Of a stretch of DNA of 64,000 bases, positions 1-8,315 are shown in pieces. The translations under genes were made by a program, and so were the position numbers. This DNA is from Microbacterium proteolyticum (GTDB taxonomy: Bacteria; Actinomycetota; Actinomycetes; Actinomycetales; Microbacteriaceae). Every line of letters starts with the position of its first letter. Position 1 is the first letter of the stretch. The stretch is taken from contig NZ_JAUSZZ010000001.1 of the NCBI RefSeq assembly GCF_030818075.1, positions 2,542,001 through 2,606,000 of the forward strand. Direction: 5' to 3'. The notes beneath the pieces are model-generated. The model made no database searches. It was not told the DNA's origin and worked only from the letters and a program-made list of their open reading frames with translations.

Positions 1-1
1 G

Positions 2-208
2 CAGTGGTACTACGACTACGTCGAGTTCCTCTTCAGCCCCGACCTGATCGTCGTCGGCGGCGGCGTGTCGAAGCACTCCGAGCACTTCTTGCCGTTGCTC
101 AAGCTGCGTGCGCCCATCGTCCCGGCGAAGCACCGCAACAACGCGGGCATCATCGGCGCGGCGTCGCTCGCCGTTCCCGTGCCCGAGGCGCTTCCTGCGG
201 TCAAGTGA
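2..208 (+). CDS. ppgK: Polyphosphate glucokinase, C-terminal end (partial)
   Basis: This is the last 68 codons of a gene that starts before the window. The family (ROK-type kinases) phosphorylates glucose with polyphosphate or ATP in the cytoplasm. Visible here are the glycine-rich VVGGGVSKHSEHFLP segment, which in this family contributes to the sugar/phosphate-binding fold, and the terminal NNAGIIGAAS motif typical of ROK kinases. The N-terminal ATP and polyphosphate sites are outside the window, so the assignment to ppgK rather than another ROK glucokinase rests on this tail only. Confidence 0.8.
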   Translation, partial: QWYYDYVEFLFSPDLIVVGGGVSKHSEHFLPLLKLRAPIVPAKHRNNAGIIGAASLAVPVPEALPAVK

Positions 209-350
209 GCGTGCGCGCGGCGTCATGACCGCGCTCACGACGCCACCGACGCCGTCCGGGTCGCGCCCGCTTCTCAAAGTGGAGGCGGAGCGCCCGTCGG
301 GGCGAAGGCGGCGGTCGGAACAGGGTGACCGCCGCGGGCGCGGTGAGGTG

Positions 351-644
351 TCAGGCTGACGGCTCGACGCGGCGCACGCTGACGGCGTTGCGCCACACCA
401 CCGGCGCCCAATGGCCGCCCTCGCATGCCACCTCGAGCATGACCACGCGGTCGTTGCCGCCCGTCGCCCACGCGGGCTCCCGCGTGGCGGCACGGTTCGG
501 CCAGGTCACCCACGCCCACACCGCACGCTTCTGCGCGTACCACTCGATCGGAGCGGCGCCCCACGTCTCGGGCTGCAACGTGCACGGAGCGATGGATGCC
601 AGCACCCGCGCGACCATCTCGTCGCTGACTCTCGTCGATCCCAT
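351..644 (-). CDS. Conserved-looking hypothetical protein, 97 aa
   Basis: I do not recognise a named family. The ORF starts at an ATG giving MGSTRVSDEMVARVLAS and ends REVEPSA-like (VRRVEPSA). It is rich in tryptophan (seven residues, several in the stretch EWYAQKRAVWAWVTWPN), has no signal peptide and no clear membrane segment, and looks like a small soluble domain. Codon use is typical of the window (GC-ending third positions), which supports a real gene. A longer in-frame extension upstream is possible but is arginine- and proline-rich and looks non-coding. It is monocistronic, lying between ppgK and the RNase P RNA. Confidence 0.65.
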   Translation of the reverse strand: MGSTRVSDEMVARVLASIAPCTLQPETWGAAPIEWYAQKRAVWAWVTWPNRAATREPAWATGGNDRVVMLEVACEGGHWAPVVWRNAVSVRRVEPSA

Positions 645-743
645 GCACCGGACCCCTTCCCCGGCCGAGGTCGATGGTAGAACATATGTACGACATCGGC
701 GGGGGGCTGGACGCGACGCGCAGACCGTCCGCCGACACGCGAA

Positions 744-777
744 GACCCTCCCGAGGCAGGGGGCCAACGGGAGGGTC
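744..777 (-). terminator. Probable terminator of rnpB
   Basis: A 10-bp perfect stem (GACCCTCCCG at 744-753 with CGGGAGGGTC at 768-777) lies about 75 nt beyond the 3' end of the RNase P RNA in its direction of transcription. There is only a short T-rich tail, as usual in high-GC actinobacteria. Confidence 0.6.
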
Positions 778-853
778 GCCTCTTGTTCGGTCCCGGCCCG
801 GAAACGGATTGGATGCGCGCCACGGGGCGGCGCGACCGGCTGCGGTCAGGGGC

Positions 854-1239
854 GAATGGGCCGGCCTGTACGCCGGGTTCTGTCCGGGGGCGTCCCTTCG
901 ACAAGCTCAGGGGCCCCGTGGACGGTCATCTCTCTCGGCGACACGTTGCCGCGCCGCTCCAGCGGTCTACCCGGGGACTCGGCGAGCCGCGTCGTCATCC
1001 CCTGTCTGACCTTGCTCCGGACGAGGTTTACCTCGCGGGTCGTGTCACCACGACCCCGGTGGTCTCTTACACCACCCTTTCACCCTTACTCCGGCCCTCA
1101 CGGGCCGGGGCGGTCTGCTCTCTGTGGCACTGTCTCGCGGATTGCTCCGGGTGGGCGTTACCCACCGTCCTGCCCTGTGGAGCCCGGACGTTCCTCGGCA
1201 CGGGCGAACCCGTGACGCGACCGTCCAGCCGACCCATTC
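854..1239 (-). ncRNA. rnpB: RNase P RNA (bacterial class A)
   Basis: The catalytic RNA that trims tRNA 5' ends. On the minus strand the 5' conserved core GAGGAACGTCCGGGCTCC is present (plus 1181-1198) and the 3' core ACAGAACCCGGCGTACAG lies at plus 865-883. The two ends pair: positions 1239-1227 (GAATGGGTCGGCT) form a 13-bp helix, with a few G-U pairs, with 866-854, giving helix P1 and fixing the limits to a few bases. Length about 386 nt, normal for the group. A short palindromic repeat (893-914) sits just before the 3' core, where the variable helix P19 is expected; see that entry. Confidence 0.93.
893..914. repeat. Short palindromic repeat inside rnpB
   Basis: The sequence CCCTTCGACAAGCTCAGGG (894-912) is an imperfect palindrome whose ends pair (CCCT/AGGG). 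A nearly identical copy lies inside lepA at 59853-59877. From memory, this type of short repeat is dispersed in many Microbacteriaceae and other genomes. Here it probably forms or replaces the variable P19 hairpin of the RNase P RNA. Confidence 0.75.
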
Positions 1240-1296
1240 GCATCCGCCAGTCTACTCGGGCGGCGCCGATGGCATCCGTCAGCTCCTCCTGCGTCC

Positions 1297-3003
1297 TCAC
1301 CCTTTCTCGGCGGTGTCCCCGATGCGCAGGTCGAGGGGGAAGTCGATCGGAAACGTGCCGAACAACAGCCGACCCGCGGATGCCGCGGACTCCCGCACCG
1401 CCTCGGCGACCGCTTCCGCGTAGGCGACCGGCGTGTGCACGACGATCTCGTCGTGCAGGAAGAACGCCAGGTGCGGCCTGCGTTCGAACACCGGCCCCGA
1501 CGCGGGCGCCGCGCGGGTGGCATCCACCTCAGGGAGGGCGGCCAAGCGGGTCCGCAGGTCGGCGAGCCACGCGAGGGCCCACTCGGCCGCCGTGCCCTGC
1601 ACGACGAAGTTGCGGGTGAACCGGCCGCGGTCACGGGCCGATCGCCTCGCGCGGGTCTCGTCGGCCCCGGATGCCGCGGCGTCGCTCGCCCGCGACTGCA
1701 GGTGCCGCCATGCCTCGCCGGCGGACGGGGACGTGCGGCCGAGCCAGGTGTGGACCACTCCCCCGTCTTCACCGGTGCGGGCCGCGTCATCGACGAGCTG
1801 CATGGCGCGGGGAAACGTGCGGCGAAGGCGAGGAAGCAGGCGGCCGCTCTCGCCGGTGGTGGCGCCGTACATCGCGCCGAGCATCGCGAGCTTGGCCTCG
1901 GCGCGACTTCCGACCGCACCGCGCTCGACGATGCCGGCGTAGAGGTCTCGACCGGATGCCGCCTCGGCGAGCGCGGTGTCGCGAGCCATCGCCGCGAGCA
2001 CGCGCGGTTCGAGCTGGGCGACGTCGGCGGTGACGAGCGTCCAGCCCGGGTCGGCGCGCACGGCCGTCCGCAGCGACCGCGGAATCTGAAGCGCTCCCCC
2101 GCCTGACGATGCCCATCGGCCGGTCACGACGCCGGCGGGGACGTAGACGGGGCGGAAGCGGTCGTCACGCACCCATTCGTCGAGCCAGGCCCAGCCGTTC
2201 GCGGTGTAGAGCCGCATGAGCTTCTTGTAGGCGATGAGCGGGGCGACGGCGGGGTGGTCGTGCTCGGCGAGCTCCCATCGGCCGGTGGATTCGACCATGA
2301 GCCCCGCCCGATGAAGCGCGCGCAGAAGACGAGGCTGCGAGTCGAGCGAGGCCGTCGGGTCGCCGAGAGCGGAACGGACGGCCGTGGCGGTCTGCTCGAT
2401 CCGGGTGGGCAGTCCACCGGCGCGCCGTGGACCCAGCTCGCGTTCCAGCAGAGTCTCGTGGGTGCGACGACTCCACGGCACGCCCGCGGCGTGGAGCTCG
2501 ACCGCGATGAGCGCCCCCGCGGATTCCGCCGCGCACAGCAGTCGCAGTGCGCCCGGGGTCGTGGACGCCGCGATCGCCGCTGTCTGCCGGCGATACTCCT
2601 CGATCGCCGCGTCGAGGGTGTCGGGCACGCCGGGTGCCGCGTCGCCCAGGTCGAAGAGGGTGTCGCCGACTGACGGCACCGAGGGATCGGCATCCCAGTG
2701 GGTGGCGGCACGGAGGCCGTGATCGTCCGTGACCGCGTGCGCGGAACGCAAGATGCCGTGGACGAGGCGCAGGTCCCACGCGCGGGCGACGCGGATACCC
2801 GCGGCGAGCAGCGACGGGTAAGTCGCGGCGGTGTCGGCCCAGACCCACCGGGTCTCCCCCGCGTTCTCGTGTTCCGCGACGGCCGCGGCGAGGGCGTCGG
2901 GACCGATCTCGAGGGTGTCAACGGTCGCGGAATTTGGTGCCAGGCGGGCGAGGCCGAACCGCCCACCGCGCGTGCGCCCGACGGCGACCGTGTCAGTGGC
3001 CAC
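1297..3003 (-). CDS. Bifunctional 3'-5' exonuclease/DNA polymerase (family A-like)
   Basis: A 568-residue protein of the actinobacterial group related to the C-terminal half of DNA polymerase I. The N-terminal ~200 residues are a degenerate exonuclease-like domain. Polymerase motifs follow in order: motif A as VTADVAQLEPRVLAAMARD (replacing the usual DYSQIELR), motif B/O-helix as RAEAKLAMLGAMYG with the conserved Lys and Tyr-Gly, and motif C as FFLHDEIVVHTP with the His-Asp-Glu catalytic set. It has no 5' nuclease domain. GTG start. The next minus-strand gene upstream (zinc-ribbon protein) ends 16 nt before this start, so the two are probably co-transcribed. It is expected to act in DNA repair, not as the main polymerase; that is an inference. 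Confidence 0.88.
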   Translation of the reverse strand: MATDTVAVGRTRGGRFGLARLAPNSATVDTLEIGPDALAAAVAEHENAGETRWVWADTAATYPSLLAAGIRVARAWDLRLVHGILRSAHAVTDDHGLRAATHWDADPSVPSVGDTLFDLGDAAPGVPDTLDAAIEEYRRQTAAIAASTTPGALRLLCAAESAGALIAVELHAAGVPWSRRTHETLLERELGPRRAGGLPTRIEQTATAVRSALGDPTASLDSQPRLLRALHRAGLMVESTGRWELAEHDHPAVAPLIAYKKLMRLYTANGWAWLDEWVRDDRFRPVYVPAGVVTGRWASSGGGALQIPRSLRTAVRADPGWTLVTADVAQLEPRVLAAMARDTALAEAASGRDLYAGIVERGAVGSRAEAKLAMLGAMYGATTGESGRLLPRLRRTFPRAMQLVDDAARTGEDGGVVHTWLGRTSPSAGEAWRHLQSRASDAAASGADETRARRSARDRGRFTRNFVVQGTAAEWALAWLADLRTRLAALPEVDATRAAPASGPVFERRPHLAFFLHDEIVVHTPVAYAEAVAEAVRESAASAGRLLFGTFPIDFPLDLRIGDTAEKG

Positions 3004-3018
3004 GGCCGCCGGGGCGGA

Positions 3019-3747
3019 TCATCGGGATTCTTCGGTGCGCACGAGGATCGCGCCGCACTCGGGGCAGAACACCACCTCGTCGGTCTGCGCCCGGCGCACC
3101 GAGGCGAGGTCGCTGGGCGGCAGCACCATGCGGCACGCTTCGCACGCACCAGCACGGAGGAGTCCGGCGCCGTTCCCCCGCGAGGCGAGGCGCTCGTACA
3201 GCGCGAGCAGGTCGGTCGGGACCGATGCGGCGACGGCGTCGCGGTCGCGGCGCGCCGCCTCCAGGCGAGCGGTGGCGTCGGCGACCGTGGTCTTGGCCTC
3301 GGCGCTGAGCTGCGCGCCCTGAGCATTGGTCTCGGCGATCAATGCCTCCTGCTCGGCGACGGCGGCATCCGCTGCCTCCAGGCGCTCCATGAGGGCGATC
3401 TCGGTGTCTTCGAGGTCGCTCTTGCGGCGCTGCAGCGAGGCGAGCTCGCTCTCGAACCCCTGCGCCTGCTTGGCGTTCGAGGAGGCCGCGAGCCGTTCGG
3501 TGTCGCGCGTGATGCGCGCGTCGACGACGGCGACGTCGGACTCGAGGCGCTTCAGCTCGGCCGTGATGTCGTCGCGCGCGTTCGCGCGGGTGCCGAGTTC
3601 TTGCGACAGGGTGCCCCGCTGGGCGAGAAGTTCGCGCACGCGCTCCGCCTGCGGAGGGTTCGCGGCGACCTTCTGGTCGCGCTGGATCCGCGCGTCGAGG
3701 TCGGCGAGGTCGAGCAGTTTGCGCTGGTCGGCGGGGTCGGCGTTCAC
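3019..3747 (-). CDS. Coiled-coil zinc-ribbon protein (C4-type)
   Basis: A 242-residue protein widespread in actinobacteria. Residues 1-180 are almost all helical, with heptad-like repeats and many Glu, Arg and Ala residues (long antiparallel coiled coil). The C-terminal 50 residues form a zinc ribbon with two CxxC knuckles, ACEACRMVL and FCPECGAIL. The family is thought to bind nucleic acid, but its function is not established. I chose the GTG start giving VNADPADQRKLLDL because family members begin with this sequence; an in-frame ATG ten codons upstream (ending at 3777) is possible. It is followed at once by the exonuclease/polymerase gene. Confidence 0.85.
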   Translation of the reverse strand: MNADPADQRKLLDLADLDARIQRDQKVAANPPQAERVRELLAQRGTLSQELGTRANARDDITAELKRLESDVAVVDARITRDTERLAASSNAKQAQGFESELASLQRRKSDLEDTEIALMERLEAADAAVAEQEALIAETNAQGAQLSAEAKTTVADATARLEAARRDRDAVAASVPTDLLALYERLASRGNGAGLLRAGACEACRMVLPPSDLASVRRAQTDEVVFCPECGAILVRTEESR

Positions 3748-3862
3748 AGGTTCCACGCTACCCCGGGGGTGGGACATCGGCGGTGCTGGGTCGCCTGGAT
3801 GCCCGGACCCCCGAGGAAGGAACGTCGGCCGTGCCTGATCCATTCGCGTCCGTCCACAGCCG

Positions 3863-4201
3863 ATGACCGGCGGCATCCTCGGAAGCGTCGTCTTCCTCCT
3901 TCTCGGCACGCTCGCCTACTCCGGTCGCTGGAAAGGCTGGATCAGCGTCCGTCACGGGTACGGCTCGACGATGGGTTTCGCCTGGCTGTGGCTCGGTCTC
4001 GCATTCGCCGCCGCCACCGTCGGTGTGCTCGCCCAGCCGTACTCGCGTCTCGCCTTCCTCATCCTGTGCGGGGTCGCGGCGGCCCTGCTCGTCGTCAGTG
4101 TCGTCGCGATGTTCTGGCTCCCGCGTTTCCTGCTCCCCGCGTGGTTCCGGGTGCTGCGCGGAGACCGGCCGGCGGCCGGGCGTTCGCGTGATGCCCGGTA
4201 G
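3863..4201 (+). CDS. Small membrane protein, 112 aa
   Basis: Unknown function. Three hydrophobic segments can be seen: residues 3-20 (GGILGSVVFLLLGTLAYSG), about 38-58 (FAWLWLGLAFAAATVGVLA) and about 65-90 (LAFLILCGVAAALLVVSVVAMFWL), so three transmembrane helices are likely, with a basic C-terminus in the cytoplasm. Start is the ATG at 3863. It lies 14 nt before tRNA-Val and is divergent from the zinc-ribbon gene. Confidence 0.75.
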   Translation: MTGGILGSVVFLLLGTLAYSGRWKGWISVRHGYGSTMGFAWLWLGLAFAAATVGVLAQPYSRLAFLILCGVAAALLVVSVVAMFWLPRFLLPAWFRVLRGDRPAAGRSRDAR

Positions 4202-4215
4202 ACTCGACGCATCCA

Positions 4216-4288
4216 GGGCCTTTAGCTCAGCTGGTAGAGCGCCACGTTTACACCGTGGATGTCGTCGGTTCGATCCCGGCAGGGCCCA
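4216..4288 (+). tRNA. tRNA-Val (anticodon UAC)
   Basis: A 73-nt cloverleaf: acceptor GGGCCTT pairs with AGGGCCC, the D arm contains AGCTCAGCTGGTAGAGC, the anticodon stem CCACG/CGTGG holds the loop TTTACAC (anticodon TAC), and the T arm contains GGTTCGATCCC. The discriminator is A at 4288. A fragmentary toxin-antitoxin-like pair lies just downstream. Confidence 0.95.
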
Positions 4289-4339
4289 CCCCTCATTCGT
4301 GGTCGTCTCAGCCGAAGGCCCCACGTCGGCTGCCCACTG

Positions 4340-4561
4340 TCACCCATCTGGTGGGCGGTCCGCTGCAACCGCGACAGCCTCATCGTCGGTCTCGCCCACG
4401 GCGACGGCATCGAGGTCTGACGTCGACTGCCGGTCGAAGTACCGCAGTGCAAGAGCCGCACCGCCCACGAGACGCACTCGAGTGCTTTTCCCGTCTGCCC
4501 GGAGCTCGTCGACCAAGTCGCGAAGCGCCGCGACGATATCGGCGCGTTCGAGGGCCACCAC
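4340..4561 (-). pseudogene. Truncated nucleotidyltransferase (AbiEii/MNT-like)
   Basis: Seventy-three residues that match the start of a nucleotidyltransferase fold: VRLVGGAALALRYFDRQSTSDLDA contains the Gly-Gly helix start and the first catalytic Asp pair (DLD). Members of this group are normally about 150-250 residues, so the downstream two thirds are missing; the frame stops at 4340, only about 50 nt before tRNA-Val on the other strand. The GTG start at 4561 follows the stop of the HTH gene by one base, so the two were translationally coupled. Probably a broken toxin partner; a very short active protein cannot be excluded. Confidence 0.6.
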
Positions 4562-4562
4562 G

Positions 4563-5138
4563 TCAGACGCTCGCGAGTGTGTCCGACCAGATCAGAACAC
4601 CGCGGTCGAAGAACTCCGCGGGCACGTCATCCTGTGCCGGGAGAGGATCAGCAGCATCCAGGGCGAGCGTGCGGGGTGGGCTCAACCGCCGTGAGTCAGC
4701 GTCCACCCAGTGCGGTCGGGGCAGCCGCTCCTCGTTCAGTCGGAGGGCGACCAGCGCCGCGAGTGCCGCATCCCACGCGGGATCGCCGGTGGGTTCGGGC
4801 TCGGCGAGACAGAGCACCCCACGTACCAGTCCCTGCTCCGCCGCGAGGTCGTCGCTCAATTGAATGAAGGTCCGGAGGGCACGCTGTCGATCGCCGTTGC
4901 GAAGATGAGCTCGAAGAGCGGCCCCTGCGGAGGCGACGTCGTCGCGGCGCGTCGGCGCGGAGTAGAGCCGGTGGCCGGATGCGGCGAGAAGGCGCTCGAT
5001 CGTGCTGTACTCCAATTCTCTGGCGGCTTCCGCCTTCGACACCCGGCCCTGGTCGATGCGAAGCCGCCCGGCCACCTCGCGCTGAGTCAGGTTCCGACTT
5101 CTCCGGGCCGCACGAAGGAGTGAACCGATCCTGCTCAT
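4563..5138 (-). CDS. XRE-type HTH protein, likely antitoxin/repressor
   Basis: A 191-residue protein. Residues 1-60 are a Cro/C1-type helix-turn-helix (MSRIGSLLRAARRSRNLTQREVAGRLRIDQGRVSKAEA). The rest is helical and ends in an acidic, Pro-rich part (PAEFFDRGVLIWSDTLASV). Start: the ATG at 5138 is preceded by GGGAGG at good spacing; an upstream ATG at 5168 lies inside the promoter palindrome and is not used here. The gene is one base upstream of the truncated nucleotidyltransferase, the usual order of a two-gene HTH/nucleotidyltransferase toxin-antitoxin module. An inverted repeat over its promoter suggests autoregulation. Confidence 0.75.
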   Translation of the reverse strand: MSRIGSLLRAARRSRNLTQREVAGRLRIDQGRVSKAEAARELEYSTIERLLAASGHRLYSAPTRRDDVASAGAALRAHLRNGDRQRALRTFIQLSDDLAAEQGLVRGVLCLAEPEPTGDPAWDAALAALVALRLNEERLPRPHWVDADSRRLSPPRTLALDAADPLPAQDDVPAEFFDRGVLIWSDTLASV

Positions 5139-5151
5139 CACACCTCCCGGA

Positions 5152-5172
5152 TATGTATCAGGACACATAATA
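5152..5172 (-). promoter_or_regulatory. Promoter and operator of the HTH gene
   Basis: An 18-nt inverted repeat, TATGTATC-AG-GACACATA (5152-5169), with one mismatch per arm, overlaps the -10-like hexamer TATTAT (5172-5167 on the minus strand), 14 nt before the start codon. This is the usual place for autorepression by an XRE protein. No clear -35 box is seen. Confidence 0.55.
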
Positions 5173-5583
5173 CGCGGTGAAGACGGGGCGTGCGGTGACA
5201 GCCTTCGCGAGGACCCACCCTGAAGTCAGGATGTTCACGCTTCGCGCGATCACCAGCGCCGCGTCGCGGTCGGAGTCTCGGAGAACCGGAAGGCCGGGGT
5301 CGCGGCGGCATCCGTGCTCACACGCTCTGACGAGACCCGCGACGGCGGCGTCCCCCGCCGTTCGGCCGGTCCCGGCATCCCTCGTTCCCGGCATGCGGAT
5401 GCCGCGAACCTCTCGACGTCGAACGGTCGCCGTGACCGTACGGCGAGGCGCGTCGTCACCGCGCATCCGATGTCGGCGCGACTCGCTAGGGTGGACTCTG
5501 GTTGATTGTGCGGAGCAGACAAGGGTTGCCGCACTCGTATGGCGATTCTCTGGCATGACCTGCCAGACGACGAAAGGTCTTCC
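5173..5583. other. Intergenic region upstream of aceE
   Basis: About 410 nt without a convincing gene; the open frames here are rich in Arg and Ser and look like shadows. It must hold the aceE promoter. A TAGGGT hexamer near 5490 fits a -10 element but I see no matching -35. Three copies of the GGCATCC/GGATGCC heptamer lie between 5306 and 5405. Confidence 0.4.
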
Positions 5584-8310
5584 GTGACTGTTCACGACCA
5601 GGATCCGTATTCGCAGGGGCCGCAGGACAGCGACCCGGAAGAGACCGGGGAGTGGCAGGAATCCCTGCGCCAACTGGTCCAGGCCAAGGGCCCCGCCCGT
5701 GCGCGCGAGATCATGCTGAGCCTGCTGAAGGGCTCGAAGGAACTGCACCTCAACGTGCCGATGGTTCCGACGACGGATTACATCAACACCATCTCGCAGA
5801 AGAACGAGCCCGAGTTCCCCGGTGATGAGGAGCTCGAGCGCCGCTACCGCAAGTGGATCCGCTGGAACGCCGCGGTCACCGTGCACCGCGCGCAGCGCCC
5901 CGGCATCGGTGTCGGCGGCCACATCTCGACCTACGCCTCGTCGGCGGCGCTGTACGAGGTCGGCTTCAACCACTTCTTCCGCGGCCTCGACGACCCCTCC
6001 GGCGGCGACCAGATCTTCATCCAGGGCCACGCCTCCCCCGGCGCCTATGCTCGCGCATTCCTCGAAGGCCGACTCACCGAGGCGCAGCTCGACGGCTTCC
6101 GCCAGGAGAAGTCCGCCGCGCCCAACGGCATCCCGTCGTACCCCCACCCCCGTCTCATGCCGGAGTTCTGGCAGTTCCCGACGGTGTCGATGGGTCTCGG
6201 TCCGATCAACGCCATCTACCAGGCGATGTCGAACAAGTACCTCGCCAACCGCGGCATCAAAGACGTCGGCGACTCGCAGGTCTGGGCCTACCTCGGCGAC
6301 GGCGAGATGGACGAGGTCGAGAGCCGTGGTCAGCTGCAGGTCGCGGCCAACGAGGGTCTCGACAACCTGAACTTCATCATCAACTGCAACCTCCAGCGCC
6401 TCGACGGCCCGGTCCGCGGCAACGGCAAGATCATCCAGGAGCTCGAGAGCTTCTTCCGTGGCGCCGGCTGGAACGTCATCAAGGTCGTCTGGGGCCGCGA
6501 GTGGGACGACCTGCTCGCCCGCGACACCGAGGGTGCGCTGCTCAACCTGATGAACACCACGCCCGACGGCGACTACCAGACCTACAAGGCCGAGAACGGC
6601 GCTTACGTGCGCGAGAACTTCTTCGGCCGCGACCCCCGCGCCCTCGAGCTGGTCAAGGACTACACCGACGAGCAGGTCTGGGGTCTGAAGCGCGGTGGCC
6701 ACGACTACCGCAAGGTCTACGCGGCGTTCAAGGCGGCGGCCGAGCACAAGGGCCAGCCGACCGTCATCCTCGCCAAGACCATCAAGGGCTACGGCCTCGG
6801 CCCCCACTTCGAGGGTCGCAACGCCACGCACCAGATGAAGAAGCTGACGCTCGACGACCTCAAGTCGTTCCGCGACGCGATGGAGATCCCGGTCACCGAC
6901 GCGCAGCTCGAAGAGAACCCGTATCAGCCGCCGTACTACACCCCCGGTGAGAAGGACGAGACGATCCAGTACATGCTGGAGCGTCGTCGTTCGCTCGGTG
7001 GCTTCCTGCCCGAGCGCCGCACCACCCACGTCGGTCTCGATCTGCCCGGGGATGCCGCGTACGCGCTGCCCAAGAAGGGCTCGGGCACGCAGGAGATCGC
7101 CACGACCATGGCGTTCGTGCGTCTGCTGAAGGACCTGCTGCGGGTCAAGGACTTCGGTCACCGCATCGTGCCGATCATCCCCGACGAAGCCCGCACGTTC
7201 GGTATGGACGCGTACTTCCCGACGGCGAAGATCTACAACCCCAAGGGTCAGCACTACACCTCGGTCGACCGCGAACTGCTGCTCGCCTACAAGGAGAGCC
7301 CGCAGGGCCAGATCGTGCACGTCGGCATCAACGAGGCGGGCGCCCTCGCGGCATTCACCGCGGCCGGAACGGCGTACTCGACCCACGGCCAGCCGCTCAT
7401 CCCGGTGTACGTCTTCTACTCGATGTTCGGCTTCCAGCGCACGGGCGACGCCCAGTGGGCGGCCGGTGACCAGATGGCGCGCGGCTTCATCATCGGCGCG
7501 ACCGCCGGCCGCACGACGCTGACCGGTGAGGGTCTGCAGCACGCCGACGGCCACTCGCAGCTGCTGGCATCGACCAACCCGGCGACCGTGTCGTACGACC
7601 CGGCCTACGGCTACGAGATCTCGCACATCGTGCGCTCGGGCATCGAGCGCATGTACGGCGGCAACCACCCCGACCCCAACGTCATGTACTACATGACGGT
7701 CTACAACGAGCCGTACGTGCAGCCCGCCGAGCCCGAGGGGGTCGACGTCGACGGCATCGTCCGCGGCATCCACCACATCTCGTCGGGTGAGGGCGACGGC
7801 CCCCGCACGCAGCTGCTCGCCTCGGGCGTCGGTGTGCCGTGGGCGTTCGAGGCTCAGCGCCTGCTCAAGGACGACTGGGGCGTCGTCGCCGACGTGTGGT
7901 CGGTCACCTCGTGGAGCGAGCTGCGCCGCGACGGTCTGGCCGCCGACGAGCACAACTTCCTGCACCCCGATGAGGAGCGCCGCGTGCCCTACCTCACCGA
8001 CAAGCTGAAGGAAGCCCAGGGACCGGTCATCGCCGTCAGCGACTGGATGCACGCCGTCCAGGACCAGATCCGCCAGTGGGTCCCGCAGAACTACTGGACG
8101 CTCGGCGCCGACGGCTTCGGCTTCTCCGACACCCGCGCCGCGGCCCGTCGCTTCTTCAAGATCGACGGTCCCTCGCTCGCCGTCCGCGCCCTCCAGGCGC
8201 TGGCGGAGGAGGGCAAGGTCGACCGCGCGGTCGTCGGGCAGGCCATCGAGAAGTACCGCCTGCACGACGTCAACGCCGGCACCAGCGGCAACGCGGGCGG
8301 CGAGGCCTGA
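5584..8310 (+). CDS. aceE: Pyruvate dehydrogenase E1 component (homodimeric type)
   Basis: A 908-residue ThDP enzyme that decarboxylates pyruvate and passes the acetyl group to lipoyl-E2. Length and sequence match the homodimeric E1 of actinobacteria. The ThDP/Mg motif is [19 protein letters not shown], ending in [14 protein letters not shown]; the active-site histidine region [23 protein letters not shown] is near the N-terminus. I chose the GTG giving [14 protein letters not shown] because an AAAGG ribosome site precedes it; a longer in-frame start at 5506 lacks one. The gene stops 5 nt before the PucR-type regulator, so the two may share a transcript. Confidence 0.96.
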   Translation: MTVHDQDPYSQGPQDSDPEETGEWQESLRQLVQAKGPARAREIMLSLLKGSKELHLNVPMVPTTDYINTISQKNEPEFPGDEELERRYRKWIRWNAAVTVHRAQRPGIGVGGHISTYASSAALYEVGFNHFFRGLDDPSGGDQIFIQGHASPGAYARAFLEGRLTEAQLDGFRQEKSAAPNGIPSYPHPRLMPEFWQFPTVSMGLGPINAIYQAMSNKYLANRGIKDVGDSQVWAYLGDGEMDEVESRGQLQVAANEGLDNLNFIINCNLQRLDGPVRGNGKIIQELESFFRGAGWNVIKVVWGREWDDLLARDTEGALLNLMNTTPDGDYQTYKAENGAYVRENFFGRDPRALELVKDYTDEQVWGLKRGGHDYRKVYAAFKAAAEHKGQPTVILAKTIKGYGLGPHFEGRNATHQMKKLTLDDLKSFRDAMEIPVTDAQLEENPYQPPYYTPGEKDETIQYMLERRRSLGGFLPERRTTHVGLDLPGDAAYALPKKGSGTQEIATTMAFVRLLKDLLRVKDFGHRIVPIIPDEARTFGMDAYFPTAKIYNPKGQHYTSVDRELLLAYKESPQGQIVHVGINEAGALAAFTAAGTAYSTHGQPLIPVYVFYSMFGFQRTGDAQWAAGDQMARGFIIGATAGRTTLTGEGLQHADGHSQLLASTNPATVSYDPAYGYEISHIVRSGIERMYGGNHPDPNVMYYMTVYNEPYVQPAEPEGVDVDGIVRGIHHISSGEGDGPRTQLLASGVGVPWAFEAQRLLKDDWGVVADVWSVTSWSELRRDGLAADEHNFLHPDEERRVPYLTDKLKEAQGPVIAVSDWMHAVQDQIRQWVPQNYWTLGADGFGFSDTRAAARRFFKIDGPSLAVRALQALAEEGKVDRAVVGQAIEKYRLHDVNAGTSGNAGGEA

Positions 8311-8315
8311 TCCAC

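Noticed and set aside
325..1215. A 296-codon ORF on the plus strand across rnpB
   Set aside because: It is antisense to the RNase P RNA and to a real small gene; its protein is rich in Arg, Ser and Pro and shows no domain.
5177..5587. A 136-codon ORF before aceE
   Set aside because: Composition (Arg, Ser, Thr) is like shadow frames, and it overlaps the true aceE start.
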